From the IMG/VR virus record IMGVR_UViG_3300043667_000005, positions 1 to 20,992 of that record: a DNA stretch of 20,992 bases; one strand, written 5' to 3'. The position numbers and the translations under genes were made by a program. This document shows, one piece after another, positions 1-7,862 of this stretch. The DNA is from a virus. Each line of letters starts with the position of its first letter. Position 1 is the stretch's first letter. A model generated the notes under the pieces. That model had not been told where the DNA came from. It searched no databases and saw only the letters and a list, made by a program, of their open reading frames with translations.

Positions 1-23
1 TCCACACTCGCGTACGCCACCAT
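1..23 (-). CDS. Partial CDS, N-terminus of next leftward gene
   Basis: An ATG at 23 preceded by GGGAG seven bases upstream (in 34-38 region of the complementary strand) opens a frame reading MVAYASV before the window edge. It lies 22 bases beyond the stop of the 45-452 gene, so it would be the next gene of the head operon. In comparable phages this place is usually a head-tail connector, but seven residues cannot show that. Only the good ribosome binding site and the position support it. Confidence 0.5.
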
Positions 24-44
24 GAGCCGCTCCCGTCCCCGTGC

Positions 45-452
45 TCAGACCCGCTTGGACTCGCCGGTCTCCAGGTTGTGCTCGATCTCCACTCCCTGGA
101 CTTCATAGCGCTCGGTCCGGTCCTCGGACACGTCCCGATCGGGATCAGGTCCGAAAGGGAGTCGAGCCATGCCGGTCTTGACGTAGGCCACCACGGGGAG
201 CCCCGCCTTGGCCGCCTCGGCTGCCTCAGCCCCCGAGGGGATGAGGGTCGAGATCCGCTCACGCGGGTCCGTGGTGTCCGCCGGAGCGTCCCCGGGGGCC
301 GTGTTGATGGCCGGATCTCCGGGCATCTCACCTTCCACCGTGGTCGTCCCGGAGCGCTCTCCGGTCACGTGACCCTCTTGCTGGGACTCCTCGGCTGCCG
401 ACTTGGCGTCCTGTACCTCGGTGTCATCCTTGCTCGCCTTGCGTCCTACCAT
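45..452 (-). CDS. Hypothetical protein downstream of major capsid protein (135 aa)
   Basis: Function not recognised. The protein is acidic and low in complexity over its first 70 residues (rich in E, D, G, T and A), followed by a more ordered part around GLPVVAYVKTGMARLPFGPD and a charged C-terminus. No Cys pairs, membrane helix or catalytic motif is visible. The start at 452 has AGGAG upstream and the GATCATG start context found at other genes here. It lies 42 bases after the capsid gene stop in the same operon. A head-associated role (linker or accessory capsid protein) is inferred only from position. Confidence 0.75.
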   Translation of the reverse strand: MVGRKASKDDTEVQDAKSAAEESQQEGHVTGERSGTTTVEGEMPGDPAINTAPGDAPADTTDPRERISTLIPSGAEAAEAAKAGLPVVAYVKTGMARLPFGPDPDRDVSEDRTERYEVQGVEIEHNLETGESKRV

Positions 453-494
453 GATCGTTTTCTCCTGTCTCGTTTCGTCTCGCTGGGCCGTGGC

Positions 495-1472
495 TCAGGA
501 GTTGAGGACGTTGTTCATGCGGGCCGCTGCCTGGCCCCCGAAGGTGCCTACCCCACAGAAGAACTCGATCCGGGTCCGATAGACGGGCTTGGCGTCGATC
601 TCGCCCAGGTCTCGGACGTCGATACCGCCGTTGGTCAGCCCGGTGACTCCCCGGTCCGAGTCGTCCTCGCCCCACTTGACCGCGTAGATAGAGCTGGTCG
701 TGGCCCCAGCCGTACCGGTGCCGGTCTCGGTCTGAGGCAGGATCAGGGTCCCCGCCGCGTTGGCCTGGGGGTCCAGGAACGGAATCCCGTTGTAGGTGAG
801 GATTCGCTTGCCGGTCAGATCCTCTCGGATCGTGTCCGTCCCGCCGAGCCGTCGGCCCGCCGAGCGAACCTTGGCCAGGATGGACCCGTTGGCGTACAGA
901 GCCCCGTTCTCCGGTGTGATCCCCGGGACCCGGCTGAGCAAGGTGTCCAGGTTGTCGAAGAAGTTGTGCGTATCGGTGCCACCGTTGCCCACCACGGGGA
1001 GCCCGTTGGTCGCCCCGGTGGGAGCAAAGACCTGGAGACCGGTGAGCCGCTTCTTGAGACCGTCGAAACCGTTGGGAGCGTCGCCGCCCCCGGTGATGTC
1101 GCCGTTGAAGAAACAGTCCTGGAAGCGATAGCTCGCCGCCTTGACCTTCATTCGGGTCTGGACCGCTCGCTGGTCGTTGAGGTTGCCTCGGGTCTTGACT
1201 ATGAACGTATCCACGTCCGCGTCCCCGCCGAGGATGACAAGGCTCTCGGTGGCCTGGACGATGATGCCGGTTGACTCGGTGTAAGCCGCGTTCACGGCTC
1301 GGAACTCGACACCCGGGAGAGTGCCCTCTTGGTTGTAGGCGAATGCGTTGCCCTCGATGGGCATGAGCGGCATCCGGTCCAGGATCGGGGACTCCTGTAC
1401 GAACGTCTCAATCACGCCGCGCTGGAGGTCGTTCTGGGAGAGGACCGCTGCTTGGGCCAGTGTTACGGCCAT
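495..1472 (-). CDS. Major capsid protein
   Basis: The 325-aa product is of the size of HK97-fold capsid subunits and lies directly after a scaffold gene, the usual order. Recognisable features are an N-terminal helical stretch (AQAAVLSQNDLQRGVIETF), then a long beta-rich domain with the loop around EGTLPGVEFRAVNAAYTEST and the segment VILGGDADVDTFIVKT, which resembles the extended-loop/spine region of phage capsid families, and a C-terminal part ending in VGTFGGQAAARMNNV. No protease gene lies upstream, so maturation by a separate phage protease is not evident. The start at 1472 follows an AAAGG sequence. The family assignment is from general resemblance and gene order; the HK97 fold itself is inferred. 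Confidence 0.88.
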   Translation of the reverse strand: MAVTLAQAAVLSQNDLQRGVIETFVQESPILDRMPLMPIEGNAFAYNQEGTLPGVEFRAVNAAYTESTGIIVQATESLVILGGDADVDTFIVKTRGNLNDQRAVQTRMKVKAASYRFQDCFFNGDITGGGDAPNGFDGLKKRLTGLQVFAPTGATNGLPVVGNGGTDTHNFFDNLDTLLSRVPGITPENGALYANGSILAKVRSAGRRLGGTDTIREDLTGKRILTYNGIPFLDPQANAAGTLILPQTETGTGTAGATTSSIYAVKWGEDDSDRGVTGLTNGGIDVRDLGEIDAKPVYRTRIEFFCGVGTFGGQAAARMNNVLNS

Positions 1473-1492
1473 GGGGTCTTAGCCTTTCTTGA

Positions 1493-2215
1493 TCATGAGC
1501 TGTTCGCCGCGTAGGCGTCGCTCAGTCGCTGCTGGGGGGACTTCCGGTCCGGCTCGCCCGAGCTGGTCCGACCGCCCGCCAGATCGCCCCCGGATTTGGG
1601 GGTCTTGGGTGGCTGCTTCCCGGGTGGCGTGGCCCCCGTCGCTTTCAACGCCGCGTTTCGGGTCAGGGCCTCCTGGACCGCTTCCTTAACGTCCTTGGCG
1701 AAGTCAGCATCGGTCGGATCAAGATCACGAATCTCCGTTAGGAACGATCTTGAGTCCAGCACTGCCGCCGGGTTTGCTCCCAGCTCGCCGGACACCGTGT
1801 AAACCACGGGGACCGCTGCGGCAAGCCTGAGAGCGTGATCGCTGTCCGAGCTGGCCGCCGGGGCCGTGGTTTGCTTGGTATCGCTTGCTGGGGGCTGACC
1901 CGTAGCGAGATCGACTCCCAGAGCCTTGGCCAGTGCCCCCAGAACGGCCTCGGCCCCGGTGGGCTGAGTGTCCTGGCTCTGCTGACCTTGCTGGCCCGGA
2001 TTGGGAGCTGAGACCGCCCGACCTTTCCTGAGTTGCTTGTTCTCGCGTCGCAACCGCCGGATTTCGGTCTTGGTGGCCTCGGGCAGGCTGTCAAAATCGA
2101 CATCCTGGGAGCTTTGGCCTTGATCTTGCTGGCCTTGGCCCCCCGGGGGCTGATTTTGCTGGCCCTGGCCCTCCTGGGAGCCGGTGCCGCCTGTCTCGGT
2201 GCTCGATTGGGTCAT
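1493..2215 (-). CDS. Capsid scaffold protein
   Basis: The 240-aa product has the composition of a phage scaffold: a Gln/Gly-rich low-complexity N-terminus (about residues 10-36), a charged helix with coiled-coil character (about 42-66, SLPEATKTEIRRLRRENKQL), an Ala/Gln-rich linker, a helical region near 160-195 (residues around DADFAKDVKEAVQEAL), and a basic Pro/Gly/Lys-rich tail. Scaffolds use such tails to contact the coat protein. It sits between portal and major capsid genes, the standard place, 20 bases before the capsid ATG's leader. The start at 2215 is backed by GGGAGG eight bases upstream. No protease domain is fused to it. Confidence 0.85.
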   Translation of the reverse strand: MTQSSTETGGTGSQEGQGQQNQPPGGQGQQDQGQSSQDVDFDSLPEATKTEIRRLRRENKQLRKGRAVSAPNPGQQGQQSQDTQPTGAEAVLGALAKALGVDLATGQPPASDTKQTTAPAASSDSDHALRLAAAVPVVYTVSGELGANPAAVLDSRSFLTEIRDLDPTDADFAKDVKEAVQEALTRNAALKATGATPPGKQPPKTPKSGGDLAGGRTSSGEPDRKSPQQRLSDAYAANSS

Positions 2216-2294
2216 TTTGGTGGCCTCCCGGGGCCTAGATGGTCGTAAACCGGTCCAAGCCGGTCCTCTCGGAGCTGATCATAGCCCCCGGATG

Positions 2295-2302
2295 TGTTTA
2301 CA
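2295..2302 (-). repeat. TGTAAACA near-match at portal stop
   Basis: The minus strand reads CGTGTAAACA, one base off the 8-mer, and supplies the portal stop codon TAA. It lies in the scaffold-portal intergenic gap (2216-2297). Confidence 0.4.
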
Positions 2303-3881
2303 CGCTGCGAAGCTGGGCCGGGGGCTGATTTCCGGGCACTCCGGGGGCTCCGGGAGCTGCCGGAGCCGGCGGGACGGGAGTCTCTTCCTTGATCCGGGCC
2401 ACTTCCTCGTCCACCTCGGTCGGGGTCCAATCCTCGTGCAGCATGGCCACCTTGATCCGCTGGGAAATCGCGTTGGCCTCGCTCAGGAGCTGGAGCGTAC
2501 GGGCCACGGTCTCCGGGGGATCGCTCACCGCGTCCGGGAATTCGACCTTGACCGGAGCCGGGGTCATGTCCGCCCCGAACTGGGCCACGTCCACGGCCAT
2601 GAGGACCCGCAGAGCCCGGGTGATCGCCGGTCCCCAGTACCCGATCTTGCGGTCCCGGGTGGTCAGGGTCCGCTTTTCCTTGGCGGACACTTCGGTGGCC
2701 GTCTGAGCTGATCCCTCGGTCTCCCCGTTGAATGTTTGGATGCTGTACCCGGCCCCCCGGACCACTTGCTCCAGTAGCTCGCTGGTCGTTGCAGCGTGCT
2801 CCTCGTGCCTGATCTTGAACTGGACTTGAGTGATGCTCGACTCATCCGGCCCCAGGGAGAGATCGAGCCCCACGAGTAGCTCCCGGTCCAGATCGAAGTA
2901 ACCACCCTGGCCGGGGCCGAACGATGCCAGGGCCGACTGGGGCACCACGAGCCGGGCCAGGCCCAACCGGATGTCCCTCATCCAGCTCGACCAGACCATA
3001 TCGAGCCGGTCCATGCCCTGCTCGATCCCAGCGAAGTCCGATCGTCCGAAGTAGGCCGCGTCCGGGATGTTCCGCCAGAGCCGATTCGGCCTCACGTTGG
3101 GCACGTAGACCACGGTCAGCTCATCCACCTCGGTCGAGATGGCTGAGTCCTCATCGACCAGCTCGGCGTACTCGAAAGTCTCGGGAAAGTCGGTCAACGG
3201 GACCCGACGGCCCAGCTCTGCCGAGGTCCCGTCATAGACCCCGTGATAGATCCATCCGGGCTCGTGCCGCTCCAGGTGACGGACCACCCGGCCCGATGCC
3301 TCGGTCAGGATCTCCCGCCAGAACGTGGCCGCCCGGAGCCTGCCGAACTGGAATTCCGGGACCACCATGTCCGGGTGGACCGACTGAATCCAGGGCTTGT
3401 CGTTCACCTCGCCGTTCCACACGATCCGGAGGTACACCCCGCCCAGAGCCGAGCCCACCTCGGCCCCCTCCCGGAAATCGACTAGCAAACCGTCGTCCTG
3501 GTAGGCCGTGAGCCGGGCTTTGGTCTCCTCGCCGGCATCCTCGGGGAGCTTGAGGTTCGGGGCCTCCCCGAAGATCAGATCCGCCGACATGGCCGCGATG
3601 TCCGAGGCCACGGGGATGTGGAGCTGGACATCCGAGCGGGAATCGGCCCCCTTGGGGCTCGACCAAAACCACCCAACCATCCGGTTGAGGAATCCAGCCC
3701 GGGACTTGGGGGTCTGCTCCCCGAAAACGTTGTAACCGGGGTCCACGGCCCCGCCCCCGCCCATGACCCGCTGGAGCTGCTCGGCCTCCCCCGCATACCA
3801 AGCTCCCCAGAGGTCGATCCGGTTGAAAACCGACCTGAGGGTCTTCGGCGGCCAGGGCTGAGTCCGATCCGGGAGCGCCAT
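2298..3881 (-). CDS. Portal protein
   Basis: At 527 aa from the chosen start it is the usual size of siphophage portals (SPP1 gp6/phi29-like superfamily). Residues around GWFWSSPKGADSR, then IPVASDIAAMSADLIFGE, and later GIEQGMDRLDMVWSSWMRDI and SAQTATEVSAKEKRTL match the wing and stem/clip regions common in actinophage portals. The C-terminus is Pro/Ala-rich (VPPAPAAPGAPGVPG), likely disordered. The frame stays open 26 codons upstream, but ATG 3881 is chosen because AAGGGAG precedes it and it lies one base after the stop of the 70-aa gene. The stop TAA is embedded in a minus-strand TGTAAACA motif. The ring of portals forms the DNA entry vertex and docks the terminase. Confidence 0.9.
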   Translation of the reverse strand: MALPDRTQPWPPKTLRSVFNRIDLWGAWYAGEAEQLQRVMGGGGAVDPGYNVFGEQTPKSRAGFLNRMVGWFWSSPKGADSRSDVQLHIPVASDIAAMSADLIFGEAPNLKLPEDAGEETKARLTAYQDDGLLVDFREGAEVGSALGGVYLRIVWNGEVNDKPWIQSVHPDMVVPEFQFGRLRAATFWREILTEASGRVVRHLERHEPGWIYHGVYDGTSAELGRRVPLTDFPETFEYAELVDEDSAISTEVDELTVVYVPNVRPNRLWRNIPDAAYFGRSDFAGIEQGMDRLDMVWSSWMRDIRLGLARLVVPQSALASFGPGQGGYFDLDRELLVGLDLSLGPDESSITQVQFKIRHEEHAATTSELLEQVVRGAGYSIQTFNGETEGSAQTATEVSAKEKRTLTTRDRKIGYWGPAITRALRVLMAVDVAQFGADMTPAPVKVEFPDAVSDPPETVARTLQLLSEANAISQRIKVAMLHEDWTPTEVDEEVARIKEETPVPPAPAAPGAPGVPGNQPPAQLRSV

Positions 3882-3882
3882 C

Positions 3883-4095
3883 TCAGCTCCCTTCAACCTG
3901 GATAGACGAGATGTGTACGCGGGCAAGGTGTAACACGTCGTTATTGCCCAGCTCGCCATAGAGCAAGGTCAGGATCGGTCCTCGGCCCACGACCATTTCT
4001 TGGAAATCCTCAACCAAGTCCATCACGTCAGAGTCGGGCATGTTTCGGATCTCATGATCATCTCCGTTGCTCATCCGGACGTTTACACGGGGCAT
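3883..4095 (-). CDS. Small hypothetical protein between terminase and portal (70 aa)
   Basis: Not recognised. The sequence starts MPRVNVRMSNGDDHEIRNMP and continues with a mix of predicted strands and an acidic helix (SDVMDLVEDFQEM), suggesting a small folded alpha/beta protein with no Cys. It begins two bases after the large terminase stop and ends one base before the portal ATG, so translation of the three is probably coupled. Its residues V-N-V are encoded by a minus-strand TGTAAACG motif (4080-4087). An upstream in-frame start at 4128 would overlap the terminase coding end and is less likely. Confidence 0.7.
   Translation of the reverse strand: MPRVNVRMSNGDDHEIRNMPDSDVMDLVEDFQEMVVGRGPILTLLYGELGNNDVLHLARVHISSIQVEGS
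4080..4087 (-). repeat. TGTAAACG motif at start of 70-aa gene
   Basis: Minus-strand copy, eight bases after the ATG at 4095, read as Val-Asn-Val (GTA AAC GTC). Confidence 0.5.
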
Positions 4096-4097
4096 AA

Positions 4098-5351
4098 TCA
4101 CGCCGCCATTCTGATGTGAGGTCTCCACAACCTCTGAGTGGTGTTCACGGCATAGCGTAAGGCGTCCACGCCGTGGTCATTGACCTTGATCGGTCGGTCC
4201 TCCCCCAGGATCGCCAGCCGGTCGTCCCAGGAGTAACCATCGATCTCGTCCAGGAGATGGTTGCAACTCCGATGGATCTTGATCTTGTGCTTGCCCATGA
4301 GGGTCGACACGAGCCGAATCCCGTCCAGGACCGCGTTGACGGCCTCGGTCTGGATGATCCCCCGATTCCTCAGCTCGGTCCGAAAGCTCAGGGCCGACGG
4401 GTCCACGATCCAATAGTTGGGGACCACGATGGGCCAGCCCCGGACGGGCTCCGAGGTGAGCCACTCGTTTAAACGGTCCGCGTATTGGGAGTCCGTGAGT
4501 TGCTGGAGGGTCTTCCGCCCGTCGTATCGCCACTCCCCGGCCACGTAGAGATGATCATCCACGCCGAGCCCCATGAGCAGAGCATGGAAGGGATTCGATG
4601 TCCCGTAATCGACGGCCACGCACAGCCAGGCCCGCATCGCGGGGAGGATGTCCACCACGTCCCGGTCCCGGTCCCACATGTCATAGACGGCCCCCTCAGC
4701 GGCTACCCACTCCCCCTCGATGAATCGCCGGTAGTAGAGCCCGTGATACATGCTCATCAGAGCCCGGACGAAATCGGCATCTAGAAACGGGTTGTCCGTG
4801 ATCTTGAACTTGAACGATCGGACCCACTCGGACCCGCCCAGGATGTAGTCCCGCCGGAGCCAGTGGGCCGGGTTGTCCGGGTTGGTCGTGGCGAACACTT
4901 TCGAGCCCGGGACGCTCATCCTGGACAGGAGCTGATTCCAGAAAAGCTCGGGGATCAGGGTGGCCTCGTCCACGTAGGCCCCGCTCCCGGTCATGCCTCG
5001 GATCTTCTCTTCCGACCGAGCATCCGAGGCCCCCACCATGTGGACCGGCCTCCCCAGGATCACGGCCTGCGGGGCTCCCGAGGTATATCGGATCTCCCGG
5101 GCGATGGGGCCGAACTGCTCGGGGTCCTGGAGCGGGAGCATCACGTTGCGGTTGAGAGCCTGGAGGGTCTTCCCGATCATCATGAGCTGGCCACCCGTGG
5201 GAGCGTGCCGGACGTGCTGGAGCCACCTCCAGAGGGAGCCCACGGTCTTACCCGATCGGACCGAGCCCTCCCATATGTTGATCTTGCCTTCGGCCCCCGC
5301 GATGCTGTCTCGCTGCTTGGGGCTCAGCTCAATCCGTGCTGGGTTCGTCAC
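4098..5351 (-). CDS. Terminase large subunit
   Basis: ATP-driven packaging motor with nuclease, about 417 aa. Visible motifs in order: Walker A GSVRSGKT near the N-terminus; Walker B GAYVDEATLI with the catalytic Glu; the ATPase coupling motif in KVFATTNPDNPAHW; then an RNase H-like nuclease with acidic residues in AVDYGTSNPF, YWIVDPSALSF and DHGVDALRY. The DYGTSNP pattern fits PBSX/P22-type terminase families. The frame opens with TTG at 5375, but GTG at 5351 is chosen because GGAG lies seven bases upstream. It overlaps the small subunit gene by 23 bases. It cuts concatemeric DNA and translocates it through the portal encoded downstream. Confidence 0.93.
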   Translation of the reverse strand: MTNPARIELSPKQRDSIAGAEGKINIWEGSVRSGKTVGSLWRWLQHVRHAPTGGQLMMIGKTLQALNRNVMLPLQDPEQFGPIAREIRYTSGAPQAVILGRPVHMVGASDARSEEKIRGMTGSGAYVDEATLIPELFWNQLLSRMSVPGSKVFATTNPDNPAHWLRRDYILGGSEWVRSFKFKITDNPFLDADFVRALMSMYHGLYYRRFIEGEWVAAEGAVYDMWDRDRDVVDILPAMRAWLCVAVDYGTSNPFHALLMGLGVDDHLYVAGEWRYDGRKTLQQLTDSQYADRLNEWLTSEPVRGWPIVVPNYWIVDPSALSFRTELRNRGIIQTEAVNAVLDGIRLVSTLMGKHKIKIHRSCNHLLDEIDGYSWDDRLAILGEDRPIKVNDHGVDALRYAVNTTQRLWRPHIRMAA

Positions 5352-5904
5352 TACCCGGCTCCAGCTCGGGCACAACCTCGCCCCGGATGGTGAGGGTCAC
5401 TCCGTCCAGGAAGTTGATGGCGGTCTCCAGGCCCCCGCCGATCCGGTCATATTCGTCCAACTTGATCGCCCGGTCCAGGAGCAACGTGGCCGCCCGGGCG
5501 AGCTGAGCCTGGTCCTGAGGGTTGGGCTCGTCGTACTCGTCCTCACGCTTCTCGAAATCCCGGCCCCCGTATTGGGTGTAGGTCATCGGGGAGAACATCC
5601 GATCTCGGAGCCGCTCAACGTCGTCCAGGAGCCCCAGACTCAGCTCGGCCCGCCGGTCCGCCGCTTGCCGTCGTCTCACCTCGGTGGCCAGCAAGACCCC
5701 AGACCCGTCGAAGCTCAGCCCGAGCCGTCGGGCGATGGCAGACACGGTGCCATGAGCCAGGCCCAGCTCCCGACTGATCTCGTTTCGCCGCTTGCCCTCG
5801 GCGTGCAGTCGGGCCACCATCTCGTCCTTGGACGTATCAGCCGGGCCGAACCGGCCCCGCTTGTCATGAGGGGTCCCGTTGTCCCCGCTCCCACCCTGGC
5901 CCAT
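5329..5904 (-). CDS. Terminase small subunit
   Basis: The 191-aa product lies directly upstream of and overlapping the large terminase. Residues about 25-60 (SKDEMVARLHAEGKRRNEIS then RELGLAHGTVSAIARRLGLS) form a clear helix-turn-helix, the DNA-recognition part of many small terminases. A helical middle part (RRRQAADRRAELSLGLLDDV, then LARAATLLLDRAIKLDEYDR) fits the oligomerisation region, and the C-terminus is acidic. It would bind the packaging site and load the large subunit. The ATG at 5904 has only a weak ribosome site, so a slightly later start cannot be excluded. Confidence 0.85.
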   Translation of the reverse strand: MGQGGSGDNGTPHDKRGRFGPADTSKDEMVARLHAEGKRRNEISRELGLAHGTVSAIARRLGLSFDGSGVLLATEVRRRQAADRRAELSLGLLDDVERLRDRMFSPMTYTQYGGRDFEKREDEYDEPNPQDQAQLARAATLLLDRAIKLDEYDRIGGGLETAINFLDGVTLTIRGEVVPELEPGSDEPSTD

Positions 5905-5922
5905 GACCAGAGGATAACGGGC

Positions 5923-6399
5923 TCAGCCCTCGGATGGTGTAAACGGGACGGGCTGACTTTCGGCCCGGGCTCGGGCCAGGAGATCCCGGAGCGCATCCCG
6001 GACGGCCCGGATATCGGTGAGGATCAGGTCCGGAAGGTAGACCACCGCTGGGTCCATCTCCCCGTTGGCCAGAGCGGTCAGCACTGCTCGGGCCATGTCC
6101 CGGGGGGCCGTGGGCTCAATCGGGTCCCCCTCGGTCTGCTCCGGGAACGGGCCACCCTCAGAGGGGAACTGTTGATTGATCAGGTTGACGTTCTCGACAT
6201 GCTCGGCGGGGACGCAATCATGCTCGATCTTGATCCCGACCAGGCCCCCTCGGATCTGGATCGCGTAGGTCTCGTCATCGTTCGGGGCCGTGGTCATCGT
6301 GCCCTCGATCGCAAAGGTTGCCAGGGCCTGTTTGCCGCATACCGGGCAGGGTGGCCCCCAGGGCTTGGTGTCCAACACGCGGGTGAGTCCAGGTTCCAT
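5923..6399 (-). CDS. Hypothetical protein with N-terminal Cys pair (158 aa)
   Basis: Not recognised. The N-terminus holds a single zinc-knuckle-like pair (CPVCGKQAL, residues about 18-26), followed by beta-rich sequence (FAIEGTMTTAPNDDETYAIQ, GGLVGIKIEHDC) and a helical C-terminal half (RDMARAVLTAL, LILTDIRAVRDALRDLLARA). A second Cys pair that would complete a zinc site is not obvious apart from one Cys at HDC. The start at 6399 has GGAGG and the TGATCATG context; an upstream open frame reaching 6672 lacks such support. Codons near the C-terminus (F-T-P) are antisense to TGTAAACG at 5938-5945. It sits 18 bases before the terminase small subunit gene. Confidence 0.75.
   Translation of the reverse strand: MEPGLTRVLDTKPWGPPCPVCGKQALATFAIEGTMTTAPNDDETYAIQIRGGLVGIKIEHDCVPAEHVENVNLINQQFPSEGGPFPEQTEGDPIEPTAPRDMARAVLTALANGEMDPAVVYLPDLILTDIRAVRDALRDLLARARAESQPVPFTPSEG
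5938..5945 (+). repeat. TGTAAACG motif upstream of small terminase
   Basis: Plus-strand copy antisense to Phe-Thr-Pro codons, 34-41 bases upstream of the small terminase ATG. Confidence 0.5.
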
Positions 6400-6401
6400 G
6401 A

Positions 6402-6734
6402 TCAAACCTCCAGGTTGTGGGTCCGCCCGAGCTGCCGAACATGCTCGGGGAACCAAGCAGCCAGGCAGACGAAAGCGGTCCGCCGGAGCCTGCCCCAACG
6501 AACCTCGATCGGACGGCCCGAGATCGAATCCCACCCGAAGAGGGTTCGGGTATTGCTGGAGAGCGTCCGTTTCACCCGGTCCACCTCGGCCTTGTCCTGG
6601 GCCAGTGCGATGGCCTCGACCACGGCCCCGGCAACCGCCCACCCGAGCCAGAACGCGGTGAACCATGACCATCGATCGGACGGGCTCGGGGGCACCGGGG
6701 GCAGAGCTGCGGCTTGCTCAGGAACCGGAAGCAT
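6402..6734 (-). CDS. Small membrane protein (110 aa)
   Basis: Not recognised by name. A Pro-rich N-terminus is followed by one hydrophobic segment (about residues 24-44, WFTAFWLGWAVAGAVVEAIA), a charged stretch (QDKAEVDRVKRTLSSNTRTL), a short loop with GWDS, then a second mildly hydrophobic part (RLRRTAFVCLAAWFPEHVRQ). This suggests one, perhaps two, membrane passes. The start at 6734 (second ATG of ATGATCATG) has GAGG upstream. It overlaps the upstream gene by 17 bases and stops two bases before the next ATG. Proteins of this pattern are common as uncharacterised products in actinophages; function unknown. Confidence 0.75.
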   Translation of the reverse strand: MLPVPEQAAALPPVPPSPSDRWSWFTAFWLGWAVAGAVVEAIALAQDKAEVDRVKRTLSSNTRTLFGWDSISGRPIEVRWGRLRRTAFVCLAAWFPEHVRQLGRTHNLEV

Positions 6735-7227
6735 GATCATCCTCGATCGGGACGGCCTGGTAACGACCGTTCACCAGTCTCCACACGTGGCCCGGGGGTG
6801 GGGGGTCCCATATCACCCAACCATGCCGACGGAAAGCATCGATCAACTTGGCTCGGGCCTCGGGGTCGAGCTGTGGCCGGAGTATCGGCACATCCCGGCC
6901 AAGGTGGGTCCCAGCGCTGGCCTGGACATGAACGGCCCGCCGCTTGGCCAGCTCGTCCTCCCCCTCGAACTTCCAGACCACGGGCGGGGTCACCCTGGTG
7001 TGGATCGGTCGGGCCGCCATCGGGAGATCAATCCAGGAATGGATGTGCTGGCCTTTGTCCCCGCATCGGTGGGACTCGGTGAACCATCTCCCGCAGTCCT
7101 GGCAGCGGTATCCGTACCGATGCCGGTCCAGGATCTCTTGGAGCTTGGCCAGGGCTGGCTTGATCAGGGCTACTAGCTCCCGAAATAGCTCCCCGATACG
7201 TGTAAACGCCGCGTCAATGGGAGACAT
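6718..7227 (-). CDS. Hypothetical zinc-ribbon-like protein (169 aa)
   Basis: Not recognised. The N-terminal 35 residues form an amphipathic helix (IGELFRELVALIKPALAKLQ), followed by a likely zinc site YRCQDCGRWF...SHRCGDKGQHIHSW (Cys/Cys then Cys/His). The rest is mixed with a C-terminal domain containing LIDAFRRHGWVIWDPPPPGH and GRYQAVPIEDD. The ATG at 7227 lies inside the end of the upstream gene (14-base overlap), typical of coupled translation. Codons F8-T9-R10 are antisense to the TGTAAACG site at 7201-7208. No enzymatic motif is seen. Confidence 0.75.
   Translation of the reverse strand: MSPIDAAFTRIGELFRELVALIKPALAKLQEILDRHRYGYRCQDCGRWFTESHRCGDKGQHIHSWIDLPMAARPIHTRVTPPVVWKFEGEDELAKRRAVHVQASAGTHLGRDVPILRPQLDPEARAKLIDAFRRHGWVIWDPPPPGHVWRLVNGRYQAVPIEDDHASGS
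7201..7208 (+). repeat. TGTAAACG motif in 169-aa gene
   Basis: Plus-strand copy antisense to Phe-Thr-Arg codons 8-10 of the leftward 169-aa gene. Confidence 0.5.
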
Positions 7228-7444
7228 CGGCCCACCTCACCAGGGGAGCGTGATCGGTGTTGTCCTTGTGAGCCCAGATCCCGGCCAGCTCTCCGGGGTT
7301 GCTGACCCACACGAGCCGCTTGTGACAGATCTGGCAGTCCGGTCCGGCGGGCTCGTGCCAGCCGATCCATTCCGAGACCTTGGCCAGGATCGCATTCCCC
7401 GCCCGGAGCCACCACGGAGCCCGAGCCCGACGGCCCTTGGTCAT
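7214..7444 (-). CDS. Small hypothetical protein with Cys pair (76 aa)
   Basis: Not recognised. A basic start (MTKGRRARAPWWLRAGNAIL) is followed by GWHEPAGPDCQICHKRLVWV, in which CQIC and nearby His residues could bind zinc. The ATG at 7444 overlaps the upstream stop by four bases (ATGA), which argues for this start over the longer open frame to 7528. No Shine-Dalgarno is visible, consistent with termination-reinitiation. The end overlaps the next gene by 14 bases. Confidence 0.65.
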   Translation of the reverse strand: MTKGRRARAPWWLRAGNAILAKVSEWIGWHEPAGPDCQICHKRLVWVSNPGELAGIWAHKDNTDHAPLVRWADVSH

Positions 7445-7713
7445 GATCGGTGGACCAGTCCGGGCCGGGATAGCCCGGTGCCCTCCAGCTCGGGGTCCGT
7501 GCTGGGCTCGTCGGCCGCGTCCCGCCATTCAATCTGAATCCCTGGCTTGATCCGGAGCAAGAGATGGAAACCGTTGTAATCCAAAGCCAGGATCTGGACC
7601 GGATGGCCGTCCACTTGGTGGGTTTCCACCTCGATCGCGTCAACCTCGGGCAGGGACTTGATCATCTTCTCAACTTCGGCCCGTAGGTTTCGGTCGTTGG
7701 TCTCGCTGGGCAT
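7441..7713 (-). CDS. Hypothetical protein (90 aa)
   Basis: Not recognised. The sequence is a charged N-terminal helix (NLRAEVEKMIKSLPEVDAIE) then alternating strand-like segments (VDGHPVQILALDYNGFHLLL) and an acidic C-terminal tail. This looks like a small alpha/beta fold; no metal-binding or catalytic motif is visible. The start at 7713 has GAGGAG eight bases upstream. It is separated by 26 bases from the membrane peptide gene upstream. Confidence 0.7.
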   Translation of the reverse strand: MPSETNDRNLRAEVEKMIKSLPEVDAIEVETHQVDGHPVQILALDYNGFHLLLRIKPGIQIEWRDAADEPSTDPELEGTGLSRPGLVHRS

Positions 7714-7739
7714 GGTGTCTCCTCGGTAGATGGTCGATC

Positions 7740-7862
7740 TTACACGGATAGCAAGCTCAGAGTCCAGACGATGGCCCCGACGAAAATGATCATGGTCACC
7801 ACGAACAGGACCAGCAAGACCTTAGCGTCCCGCTTGGCCTCGGTGGGATCGAACCGGCTCAC
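7740..7862 (-). CDS. Small single-pass membrane peptide (40 aa)
   Basis: A 40-codon frame starting GTG at 7862. It has a charged N-terminus (MSRFDPTEAKRDAK) followed by one strong hydrophobic helix (about residues 15-38, including VLLVLFVVTMIIFVGAIVW) reaching almost the end. The GTG overlaps the stop of the 38-aa frame upstream by four bases (GTGA), suggesting coupled translation. A longer frame from GTG 7937 is also open, but its extra N-terminus would overlap the other small frame. The hydrophobic helix is coded in either case. Function unknown; it could be a regulatory or host-membrane peptide. Confidence 0.6.
   Translation of the reverse strand: MSRFDPTEAKRDAKVLLVLFVVTMIIFVGAIVWTLSLLSV

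Noticed and set aside
78-1274. 398-aa open frame on the + strand
   Set aside because: It is antisense to the major capsid gene, has Arg/Gly/Pro-rich low-quality composition and no ribosome site; long antisense frames are common in high-GC DNA.
2216-2297. Promoter or terminator between scaffold and portal
   Set aside because: Only a TGTAAACA near-match and short GC repeats are present; no -35/-10 pair and no stem followed by T residues.
4993-7176. 727-aa open frame on the + strand
   Set aside because: It runs antisense through both terminase genes and four small genes with clear starts; composition is repetitive Gly/Pro/Arg and no domain is visible.
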